The notes under the pieces are model-generated. The model was not told where the DNA came from and did no database searches. It saw nothing but the letters and a program-made list of their open reading frames with translations. Positions 45,499 through 52,852 of a stretch of DNA of 64,000 nt are shown here, piece by piece. Source of the stretch: Cognatishimia coralii. GTDB lineage: Bacteria; Pseudomonadota; Alphaproteobacteria; Rhodobacterales; Rhodobacteraceae. Made by a program: the position numbers and the translations under genes. Position 1 is the first letter of the stretch. Every line of letters starts with the position of its first letter. The stretch lies in contig NZ_JBBGAZ010000008.1 in assembly GCF_037478305.1 (NCBI RefSeq), positions 1-64,000 of the forward strand, read 5' to 3'.

Positions 45499-46499
45499 TG
45501 GGGCTCTCCGTAGTTCAAATGTTGGCGCTGGCCCGTGGCTGCCGCCTCGCGGACTGCCAAGGCAACGGCCAGAGATTTGTAGCCATCTTCACCGGTTGCG
45601 CCCTGATGGGGCTGGCCATTCACGGCCGCGGCGAATTCTGCGAGGACCTGTTCGTATAGGTCGTGGCGCGGGAAAGAGATGTCCTCGTCGCCATCGGCCG
45701 TCACAAGCGTCACTTCGCCAGCAGGCGTTTGGGCGATGACGCCTTTGCCATAGATCGCGCCTTTGCTGCCGTGAATTTCGACGCCAGTTTTGCCGAATGG
45801 GTGGCCAAAGCTCACGTGGCTTAGGACTTGAATGCCCGAGGCCATGGTCATGATCGCCATGGCAGAATCCTCAACTCCCTGTCCCATGCCCGCGGATGCA
45901 GCTTCCGCGATCACCGAAACCGGGTCTTCTCCAAGGTGATAGCGGATAGTGTCTGTGTCATGCACGGTCATGTCGAGGACCACACCGCCGCCCGCGCCAG
46001 GATTGTCCAGACGCCAACCGCGCAGATGTTCAGGTAGGCTGACCGCGTGAGAAACCTTTACGGACAGAACCTCTCCGATCCTGCCGTCGGCGATCAGCTG
46101 GCGGATCGCGCGATGGCTGCCTGCGCAGCGCAGGTGGTGATTGGTCGCAAAGTGGACGCCTGCTGCCTTGGCCGCGTCGATCATCTCGCGGGCCTCGCCC
46201 AGCGACATGGCCAGTGGCTTTTCGCAGAGTACATGTTTACCCGCAGCAATGGCCGCAAGCGCCTGTGCGTGGTGTTTTTCATTTGTCGAAGAGATGTAGA
46301 CCGCATCAACCGAAGGGTCGGCGAGGGCCTGTGCCAAGTCTGTGGTGGTATTCGCGATGTTTTCGTCGGCAGCGAATTGCTTTGCATGTCCGGCAGAACC
46401 ACTGACAACCCAAGTCGCCTCTGAGCCCTCAAAAGAGCGGATCGCTGGTATGAGATATTGCCGCGCAATAGTGCTTGCGCCGATCAACGCCCAGTTCAT
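45495..46499 (-). CDS. Gfo/Idh/MocA-family dehydrogenase, leftward operon head
   Basis: A 334-residue NAD(P)-dependent dehydrogenase with Rossmann motif MNWALIGASTIARQYL, the catalytic Lys in HVLCEKPLAMS (about residue 95) and the C-terminal GGGVVLDMTVHDTDTIRYHL with the His/Asp pair. It is only distantly similar to the other Gfo/Idh protein of the regulon and closer to the xylose/1,5-anhydrofructose/inositol dehydrogenase groups. It is the first gene after the LacI-type operators, with the start 36 bases from the nearer operator. Confidence 0.87.
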   Translation of the reverse strand: MNWALIGASTIARQYLIPAIRSFEGSEATWVVSGSAGHAKQFAADENIANTTTDLAQALADPSVDAVYISSTNEKHHAQALAAIAAGKHVLCEKPLAMSLGEAREMIDAAKAAGVHFATNHHLRCAGSHRAIRQLIADGRIGEVLSVKVSHAVSLPEHLRGWRLDNPGAGGGVVLDMTVHDTDTIRYHLGEDPVSVIAEAASAGMGQGVEDSAMAIMTMASGIQVLSHVSFGHPFGKTGVEIHGSKGAIYGKGVIAQTPAGEVTLVTADGDEDISFPRHDLYEQVLAEFAAAVNGQPHQGATGEDGYKSLAVALAVREAAATGQRQHLNYGEPQ

Positions 46500-46803
46500 A
46501 GCTCCCCCCTTCGAAACTCAGATGCACACAACGTTGGAACGTTCCAAAAGAAGTTTTAGTGGAACGTTCCATAAAACGTCAACCATTTCTTTATTTGTAA
46601 AGCGGAAATGTATTTAAGATTCTGATAAATAACATGAATTTTAGTGATTAAGTGCGAGGGCATCAAACGAGCTCGTCTCAACCTTCGAACATATGATTCT
46701 AGGTCCCACGCAATGGGGGGCACTAGACCTTACGGCCGTACAGAGACTCGTCTGTGATTTTCACTCAGGCATTTATGTGACTGCAAAACGAGGTTTCGCA
46801 GTC
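46500..46803. other. intergenic region between sugar operon and ccoS
   Basis: The left third (46534-46582) is the regulated promoter of the sugar operon. The remainder is AT-rich up to about 46660 and then unremarkable. A weak hairpin, CTGCAAAA-CGAGG-TTTCGCAG (46781-46801), lies just beyond the ccoS stop and may slow transcripts coming leftward, but no T run follows it. No gene is seen. Confidence 0.5.
46534..46582 (-). promoter_or_regulatory. LacI-type repressor promoter/operators, leftward sugar operon
   Basis: On the minus strand a -35 TTGACG (46577-46582) and -10 TAAAAC (46553-46558) are 18 bases apart. One TGGAACGTTCCA operator (46560-46571) fills the spacer and a second (46535-46546, extending to TTGGAACGTTCCAA) lies just downstream of the start point. 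Centres are 25 bases apart. The layout mirrors the rightward operon's promoter. Confidence 0.85.
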
Positions 46804-46941
46804 CTACCCGTCCAAAAGCACTCGCGCGGCTTCGCCTTCGGGGTCGTCATATTGATTTGACTTCAATGTCCACACAAAAGCGACCAAGCCAGCGCCGCCT
46901 AGAAGAAGAGAAACGGGAATTAAGATCGCAAGGACATTCAT
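46804..46941 (-). CDS. ccoS: cbb3 oxidase assembly protein CcoS
   Basis: A 45-residue single-helix membrane protein (helix about 4-25, starting MNVLAILIPVSLLLGGAGL) followed by the CcoS signature TLKSNQYDDPEGEAARVL. It is needed to insert cofactors into the cbb3 oxidase. The ATG overlaps the ccoI stop as ATGA. It is the last gene of ccoGHIS and was found by reading the sequence beyond ccoI. Confidence 0.93.
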   Translation of the reverse strand: MNVLAILIPVSLLLGGAGLVAFVWTLKSNQYDDPEGEAARVLLDG

Positions 46942-49070
46942 TTTTGCACTCCTACGCGGGCGGCGTTGAAAATCACGGTGATGGACGAAAAAGACATCGC
47001 AAGCGCGGCCATCAGAGGGGTCGCATACCCAGCGACTGCGATGGGGATTGCAATGGCGTTATAGAGCGCCGCGATTGCAAAGTTTTGTTTGGACAAGCGT
47101 ACGGCCATGCGGGCAGTTCTAAAGAGTTGCGGTAGTTTTTCTAAACTGCCCCTCAACAGCACCACATCAGATGCAGAGCGCGCGGCATCAAGTGCAGTTC
47201 CCGGCGCAACAGACGCATGAGCACTGGCCAACGCTACCGTGTCGTTCAAACCATCACCCACCATGCAGGACAAATGCCCCTGGCCGGAGCTTTCAGAGAT
47301 CAACATGCTCTTCTCTTCTGGCGAAACTTGCGCGTGCCAGTCCTCGATGCCCAAACGATCTGCAACGGAGCGTGTTTTCAAAGGGGTATCGCCAGACAAA
47401 ACGACTGACGGCAAACCCAGTGCGTGCGTGCCATCAACAGCTTCAATGGCTCCCTCTGTCAGGCTTTCGCTGTAGGGAAGGGATCTGCTGGCTTCTCCAA
47501 TTTTCAAAATCAGCCCACTACCTGACTGCGACAGCCAAGAGGCGCGGCCAAGGGCAACGGGGCGCCCGCGGAATTTGGCTCGCACGCCCGCACCTTTGAT
47601 CTCTTCGAGGTCTGTCAATTCGGCTGGGGTGATGTCCCCAAGGAAATTGCTGAGAGCCTTGGACAAAGGATGCGACGACGCCTGAGACAGGGCTTTCGTG
47701 ACGCTGAGTTCTTCGCGAGTGAAACGCGTCAGATCCAGATCAAACCCCGGTTTGGTCAGCGTGCCGGTTTTGTCAAAAACGATGCTGTCGACCTCTGCGA
47801 GCCGCTCAAGCGCTGTGCCGGATTTCACCAGGAAACCCAGCCGATACAAGCGGCTGATGGCCGCCGTAGAGACCGCAGGCACGGCCAGTCCCAGAGCACA
47901 GGGGCAGGTGATAATCAGAACCGCTATCGAGACATTCAACGCGTGGCGAATGTCACCTGACGCGATGACCCAGCCTGCAAATGTGAGCGCGGCCAAAAGG
48001 TGCACCCCCGGCGCATAGATGCGCGCGGCGCGGTCGGCCAAAGACGTATAGCGATTGCGCGCGTTTTCTGCGGTTTCGATCAGCTGGGTGATCTGGTGCA
48101 GACGTGTGTTTGTGCCCGACGCATCAACGCAGAGCTCAAATGGCGCGCCGAGGTTAATCTCGCCCGCGTTCAGAGTGGCTCCGACATCATGCGCGATCGG
48201 ATCACTCTCGCCCGTCAAAAAGGATCGGTCCGTATGCGCTGTGGCCGTCAACAGCCGCCCGTCTGCGGGAACACGCGCGCCTGTTGTGACCAAGATTGTG
48301 TCGCCCTCGCGCAGATCGGCGATGGGTACGACCTCGGATATGCCATTCTTCATGCGCTGTGCGGTGTGTTCTTCGAGCGCCGAGAGTTCCTTGGCGGCAG
48401 AATGCGCAGCAGACCGCGTACGCTGTTCGAGATACCGTCCAATCAGAAGGAAGAAGGTCAGCGAAAGTGCTGCGTCAAAATAGGCGTGATGGCCGCCGTG
48501 CAGGCTCTCGTACAAGGACATTCCGCTCGCAAGCAGGATCGCGAGAGATATCGGGACGTCCATGTTCAGGCGACCGACCTTCAGTGCGCGCCAAGCGTTC
48601 TGAAAGAAGGGTTGTGCCGAAAAAAGAACCGCGGGCAAGGCAATCCCTGCAGAGATAAGGTGGAACAGATCCCGCGTTGCGCCACTCGCGCCGGACCAAA
48701 CGGCGACGGAAAGCAGCATGACGTTCATCATGGCAAAGCCTGCAACGCCCATGCGCATCAACAGGTCTTGGCCACTTGAGTCGCCTCGGCTCCCAAGGGC
48801 GGCTGCGTTTAGGGGAAAGGCCTCATAGCCGATCTGCTCGAGTGATTTTGCAATTTCCGCAGGCGGGAGGTCCGTGTCGACGGCAACCCGCTTTTGCGAC
48901 AGGTTCACCCGCGCGGACTGAATACCCGGAACTTGCGCGAGATGAGATTCAATGGCCCCGATGCAAGCGGCGCAGCGCACAGAGGGCACCGAAAGCTGAA
49001 CCGCGGCTTTTGGTAAAGCGACCTCAATGGCCGCAGGCGCTGCAACGCAAGCAGGGCAGGCGGCTGTCAT
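46938..49070 (-). CDS. ccoI: copper-exporting P-type ATPase for cbb3 oxidase assembly (CcoI/FixI)
   Basis: A 710-residue P1B-type ATPase that supplies copper to the cbb3 oxidase from the inner membrane. It has an N-terminal CPAC pair (Cys5, Cys8), a heavy-metal domain with CAAC (Cys33, Cys36), six to eight helices, CPC in TCPCALGLAVP, the phosphorylation motif DKTGTLTK and the hinge GDGLNDTVALASA. ATG 49070 overlaps the ccoH stop (ATGA); a longer in-frame extension is an overlap artefact. It belongs to the CopA2/FixI subgroup by context and N-terminal cysteines. Confidence 0.93.
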   Translation of the reverse strand: MTAACPACVAAPAAIEVALPKAAVQLSVPSVRCAACIGAIESHLAQVPGIQSARVNLSQKRVAVDTDLPPAEIAKSLEQIGYEAFPLNAAALGSRGDSSGQDLLMRMGVAGFAMMNVMLLSVAVWSGASGATRDLFHLISAGIALPAVLFSAQPFFQNAWRALKVGRLNMDVPISLAILLASGMSLYESLHGGHHAYFDAALSLTFFLLIGRYLEQRTRSAAHSAAKELSALEEHTAQRMKNGISEVVPIADLREGDTILVTTGARVPADGRLLTATAHTDRSFLTGESDPIAHDVGATLNAGEINLGAPFELCVDASGTNTRLHQITQLIETAENARNRYTSLADRAARIYAPGVHLLAALTFAGWVIASGDIRHALNVSIAVLIITCPCALGLAVPAVSTAAISRLYRLGFLVKSGTALERLAEVDSIVFDKTGTLTKPGFDLDLTRFTREELSVTKALSQASSHPLSKALSNFLGDITPAELTDLEEIKGAGVRAKFRGRPVALGRASWLSQSGSGLILKIGEASRSLPYSESLTEGAIEAVDGTHALGLPSVVLSGDTPLKTRSVADRLGIEDWHAQVSPEEKSMLISESSGQGHLSCMVGDGLNDTVALASAHASVAPGTALDAARSASDVVLLRGSLEKLPQLFRTARMAVRLSKQNFAIAALYNAIAIPIAVAGYATPLMAALAMSFSSITVIFNAARVGVQK

Positions 49071-49528
49071 GACTTCGCCTCGTCTGGAGCATCGACAATG
49101 ATCCGTTGTTGGAACTTGGTTCCATCCATGGACCGAGCCGTAATCCGCAAGTTCCAATTGCCAGAGCCCGCTTCGATCGGTGCGATAAAGACCTCGCCGT
49201 CAAAGTTGAAAACGGGGGTTTGGTCCATCGCAACCGATGTCGCCCGCCCAAAGGTTGCTGTTTCAATGATCGGCGAGACGGCCACGCCGTTTTCTTGAAA
49301 GGACAGCTTCAATTGCCCCTCGGCGATCCATGCCGAAACATCCCAGCCCAGCGCCTCTTGTGCACTTCTGTTCGCGTCAAAGCTTTGGCTTGCGACGTAA
49401 GAATTTTTCACCTCTAGCCCCGGAAACGTGCGCACGGCACTGACGGCCAATGCTGCGTTTACAGCGATGATTGTGCCAAAGCCCAACCCAAAGAATGTCG
49501 CGACATGCCAGCCTTTTAGTTCCTTCAT
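49067..49528 (-). CDS. ccoH: cbb3 oxidase assembly protein CcoH/FixH
   Basis: A 153-residue protein with one N-terminal helix (WHVATFFGLGFGTIIAVNAALAV at about 7-29) and a periplasmic beta domain, the FixH layout. It contributes to stability and assembly of the cbb3 complex. Both ends overlap neighbours by four bases (ATGA at the ccoG end and at the ccoI start), so ccoGHIS is one translationally coupled operon. Confidence 0.9.
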   Translation of the reverse strand: MKELKGWHVATFFGLGFGTIIAVNAALAVSAVRTFPGLEVKNSYVASQSFDANRSAQEALGWDVSAWIAEGQLKLSFQENGVAVSPIIETATFGRATSVAMDQTPVFNFDGEVFIAPIEAGSGNWNLRITARSMDGTKFQQRIIVDAPDEAKS

Positions 49529-50934
49529 GATCCGCTCCCATTGAAAATCGTGTTCTTATATGCGCGCTCGCCATTGGCCAGATCATCGACCCAGAACCGC
49601 AACGGCGTTTCGGCCGCCTGCGCGGAGACGCTGCCCACTGGTGCGGTGACATAAACGCGGAGTTTAAGCGTCTCGTTTGCTGCCACGGGGACGGCGCTAT
49701 ATGGGCTCCCCTCAAGCCCCAAGACCCACATAGCGTCGCCATTCACATGAATACCAAACATGCGTTCGGCCCCATGTTTATTGCGCAAGCGCAATTCGTA
49801 TGCGTTTCGGATAGACCCATCAGACAGGGTCACAAATGTCGGGTTGCGCACGGGGGCAACCGTCATTTCGATCTCGGGCCGCATAAAGAGGGCATAGACC
49901 ATGGCAAAGCCGACCAAAGACCAGATTGCCGTGTAAAGCACCGTGCGACGGCGCAAGACATGGTGCCAAAGGGGCCTTGGCTTCTCGCCCGCCTCTTCGC
50001 GCGGTGCGTCAGACAGCGCGAGATAGTCGATCAAGCCACGATCGCGCCCGAGTTTGTCCATCACGTCGTCGCAGGCATCGATGCAAAGCGCGCAGGTGAT
50101 GCACTCCATTTGCTGCCCGTCGCGGATGTCGATGCCCATAGGGCACACGTTCACGCAGGCCATGCAATCCACACAGTCGCCTGCGTTCGCATCGCGCGCT
50201 TTGCCGCGTGGTTCTCCGCGCCAGTCGCGATAGCCAACTGTCAGCGTGTCGTTGTCCATCATCGCACCCTGAATGCGCGGCCAGGGACACATGTAGATAC
50301 AGACCTGCTCGCGCATGAAACCACCGAACACGAAGGTCGTCGCAGTCAAAATTGCGATGGTGGCATAGGCAACGGGCGCGGCCTCTAGATTAATCAAATC
50401 CCTAAAGAGCGTCGGCGCATCGGCAAAGTAAAACACCCAAGCACCACCGGTGCCCAAGCCGATCAGGGCCCAAACGGTCCATTTCGTCAGGCGCAAACGC
50501 GTTTTGCGGACAGACCAACCCGCGTGGTGCAGTTTGACGCGCGCATTGCGGTCGCCCTCGATCCAGCGTTCCACAAGAATGAAAAGATCGGTCCAGACGG
50601 TCTGAGGGCAGGTATAGCCGCACCAAACCCGTCCCAATGCCGATGTAAATAGAAACAGGCCGAGGCCTGCCATGATCAAAAGACCCGCGACAAAGTAAAA
50701 CTCATGCGGCCAGATCTCGATCCAGAAGAAATAGAAACGACGCCCTGCGAGGTCCACGAGCACTGCCTGATCTGGCAGGTTTGGACCACGGTCCCAGCGG
50801 ATCCAGGGCGTCAGGTAATAAATGCCCAGAGTGACCACCATGATCACCCATTTGAGGTTCCGGAACCGACCCGACACCCGTCTGGGGAAAATCGGCTCGC
50901 GTGCGGCGTAAAGAGAGGTACTCGACTCAGGCAT
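49525..50934 (-). CDS. ccoG: cbb3 oxidase assembly iron-sulfur protein CcoG/FixG
   Basis: A 469-residue membrane protein with about five helices, the CGYTCPQTVW motif, and two ferredoxin-type 4Fe-4S clusters (CVDCMACVNVCPMGIDI and CITCALCIDACDD). A C-terminal immunoglobulin-like domain follows. CcoG reduces copper during cbb3 biogenesis. The start is uncertain: ATG 50934 is taken, although an in-frame TTG at 50955 adds seven residues and neither has a clear ribosome site. An FNR box lies 58-71 bases upstream, so the assembly operon can be induced separately from ccoNOQP. Confidence 0.92.
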   Translation of the reverse strand: MPESSTSLYAAREPIFPRRVSGRFRNLKWVIMVVTLGIYYLTPWIRWDRGPNLPDQAVLVDLAGRRFYFFWIEIWPHEFYFVAGLLIMAGLGLFLFTSALGRVWCGYTCPQTVWTDLFILVERWIEGDRNARVKLHHAGWSVRKTRLRLTKWTVWALIGLGTGGAWVFYFADAPTLFRDLINLEAAPVAYATIAILTATTFVFGGFMREQVCIYMCPWPRIQGAMMDNDTLTVGYRDWRGEPRGKARDANAGDCVDCMACVNVCPMGIDIRDGQQMECITCALCIDACDDVMDKLGRDRGLIDYLALSDAPREEAGEKPRPLWHHVLRRRTVLYTAIWSLVGFAMVYALFMRPEIEMTVAPVRNPTFVTLSDGSIRNAYELRLRNKHGAERMFGIHVNGDAMWVLGLEGSPYSAVPVAANETLKLRVYVTAPVGSVSAQAAETPLRFWVDDLANGERAYKNTIFNGSGS

Positions 50935-50977
50935 TTTTTTGACCAGTTGTGACAACTATGGCCTTCATGATGCATGT

Positions 50978-51018
50978 GCCTCAGCGCAACCTTGATCCAG
51001 ATCAAGAAGCGCTGAGGC
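50978..51018 (-). promoter_or_regulatory. FNR box for ccoG nested in a hairpin
   Basis: TTGATCCAGATCAA (50992-51005) matches the FNR consensus perfectly. It sits exactly between perfect ten-base inverted arms, GCCTCAGCGC (50978-50987) and GCGCTGAGGC (51009-51018). As RNA the arms would form a stem 18 bases beyond the ccoP stop; as DNA the loop is the FNR site of the next operon. Confidence 0.85.
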
Positions 51019-51035
51019 GATGGTTTTTAAAGCGT

Positions 51036-51887
51036 TTATTCGCCGCCACCCAAGGCATGCACATAGGTTGCCACGGCGCGGACGTCTTCCTCGCTCAGGC
51101 GCTGGCCCCAAGCGGGCATGACACCAAAGCGGGAATAGGTGATTGTTTCAACCAAGGTCTCTTGGTCGCCACCATAGAGCCAGAGAGCATCTGCGAGGTT
51201 GGGCGCCCCCAGCTCGCGATCACCTGTGCCCAGATCGCCGTGGCATGAGGCGCAGTTGTCTGTAAACAGGACGCCTGCCTCGCTTTCCCAATCCGCTTGG
51301 GGCAGGGTGGGAATAAAGGCCGCAATCGCCGCGATCTGCTCTGCTTCGAGGATGTCTTTAAAGGCTGGCATTTCCGAATAGCGCGCGTCGTCGTCGGTCT
51401 GGTTCCGAATACCGTGGCGGATCGAGTAGGCGACGTCCTCTAGGGAACCGCCCCAAAGCCAGTCGTTGTCCAGCAGGTTCGGATAGCCTTCGCCACCCGC
51501 AGCACCGGCCCCGTGGCACTGGCTGCATTGCGCCCGAAAGACCGCGCCACCCCGCGCCGCCGCATAGCGGTGCAGATCCGACTGTGGATCGAAATCATCC
51601 ATGTCTTGAGCGAGCAAGGCCGTGACCAGTTCTGCGTTGGCGGCCGCGTGTGCTGTGATATCGGCGGCGACTTCTCCGCGTGTTGAATATCCGAGCAAGC
51701 CTTTGGTGGCGCCGGAAATCATCGGCCAGGCAGGATAGGCGATTGTATAGCCAATGCCCCAGATGATCAGCAGATAGAAGCTGATCAGCCACCAGCGTGG
51801 CATCGGGTTATTCAGCTCTTCGATGCCGTCAAAGTCATGGCCCATGGTCTCGCGACCGGTCAGTTCATCAATACGTGGTTCAACCAT
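51036..51887 (-). CDS. ccoP: cbb3 oxidase subunit III, di-heme cytochrome c
   Basis: A 283-residue subunit with one helix (about 31-54) and two class I cytochrome c domains. The heme sites are CSQCH at Cys121-His125 and CASCH at Cys212-His216; distal Met ligands fall in YSEMPAF and VMPAWG. It passes electrons toward CcoO and CcoN. The start overlaps the end of ccoQ by eight bases. The terminator function downstream is discussed with the hairpin containing the FNR box. Confidence 0.95.
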   Translation of the reverse strand: MVEPRIDELTGRETMGHDFDGIEELNNPMPRWWLISFYLLIIWGIGYTIAYPAWPMISGATKGLLGYSTRGEVAADITAHAAANAELVTALLAQDMDDFDPQSDLHRYAAARGGAVFRAQCSQCHGAGAAGGEGYPNLLDNDWLWGGSLEDVAYSIRHGIRNQTDDDARYSEMPAFKDILEAEQIAAIAAFIPTLPQADWESEAGVLFTDNCASCHGDLGTGDRELGAPNLADALWLYGGDQETLVETITYSRFGVMPAWGQRLSEEDVRAVATYVHALGGGE

Positions 51888-52104
51888 TGTGCGGACCCTC
51901 TAAGAAATCTGTTTTACAGGCACAGGCAGCGCAGTTTTTGGCGCAGCCCGGGGCGTCGTCGCGCAACGGAATTCCAGCGGCGTCTTCGCGTGCCCCGCGC
52001 AGCGTCGGCCAAAATGCGAAAGCGCAGGCCCCCAGAAAGAACGTGAACATTGCGATCAGGAACCAACTGTCTGCGAAGGCTCTGAGGAAGCTGTAAGTTT
52101 CCAT
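51880..52104 (-). CDS. ccoQ: cbb3 oxidase subunit CcoQ with Cys-rich tail
   Basis: A 74-residue single-helix subunit (helix about 13-33) in the canonical position between ccoO and ccoP. CcoQ stabilises the complex in other bacteria. Unusually, the cytoplasmic tail carries four cysteines in 10 residues (Cys54, 58, 61, 63: GCAKNCAACACK), which could bind a metal or take part in disulfide exchange. AGGAGG precedes the ATG. An in-frame upstream extension is rejected as it overlaps ccoO. Confidence 0.88.
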   Translation of the reverse strand: METYSFLRAFADSWFLIAMFTFFLGACAFAFWPTLRGAREDAAGIPLRDDAPGCAKNCAACACKTDFLEGPHNG

Positions 52105-52114
52105 CGTTTTCCTC

Positions 52115-52840
52115 CTACCGGCTCGCGTCTGGAACAAAGGTCGAGAAGTCGACCAACGTGCCAAGCATCTGCATGTAAGCGATCAGAGCATCCATTTCGG
52201 TTAGCTCTGGTTGCCCGTCAAAATTGCCGATGGCGGCGCCGGGATAGCGCTCGGCCATATCGTCCCAATCGCTGTCAGGATCGGCCTGCACGCGGAAATC
52301 AGCATAGGCGTTGGCGATCTGTTCGTCGGTGTAAGGCACGCCCACGAAACGGTGGGTCTCCATCAATTCGCCGATGTGATCGCCGTCCAGACGGGCCTCC
52401 ATCAGGAAGCCATAGCTGGGCATGACGCTTTCGGGTACCACCGATTGCGGGTCGATCAGGTGGTCCAGATGCCATTCATCAGAATAGCGTCCACCCACCC
52501 GCGCCAGATCAGGCCCCGTGCGTTTAGACCCCCATTGATGCGGGTGGTCATACATGCTCTCAGCCGCCAAAGAATAGTGACCATAGCGCTCAACCTCATC
52601 CCGCATTGGGCGGATCATCTGGCTGTGGCAGGTGTAGCACCCTTCGCGGATATAGATATCCCGCCCCGCCAGCTCGAGAGGAGAGTAGGGGCGGACGCCC
52701 TCTACCTCTTCGATGGTGTTTTCCAGCCAGAACAGCGGCGCGATTTCCACGATCCCGCCGATCGTCACAACCGACAGCGAGAAGGCCAGCAGAAGTGTCG
52801 GGCTGCGTTCAAGGATGACGTGTTTGTCGATCAAAGCCAT
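52115..52840 (-). CDS. ccoO: cbb3 oxidase subunit II, mono-heme cytochrome c
   Basis: A 241-residue membrane-anchored cytochrome c with a helix at about 17-36, heme-binding CYTCH at Cys68-His72, and a Met ligand region near VMPSYGFLM. The FixO pattern MIRPMRDEVERYG follows the heme motif. It shuttles electrons from CcoP to the CcoN catalytic subunit and lies 12 bases after ccoN. Confidence 0.95.
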   Translation of the reverse strand: MALIDKHVILERSPTLLLAFSLSVVTIGGIVEIAPLFWLENTIEEVEGVRPYSPLELAGRDIYIREGCYTCHSQMIRPMRDEVERYGHYSLAAESMYDHPHQWGSKRTGPDLARVGGRYSDEWHLDHLIDPQSVVPESVMPSYGFLMEARLDGDHIGELMETHRFVGVPYTDEQIANAYADFRVQADPDSDWDDMAERYPGAAIGNFDGQPELTEMDALIAYMQMLGTLVDFSTFVPDASR

Positions 52841-52852
52841 CTTTGGATCTCC

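Noticed and set aside
44122..45513. A 463-residue plus-strand frame opposite the CoA-transferase
   Set aside because: It mirrors the CoA-transferase codons, has no ribosome site and no recognisable domain.
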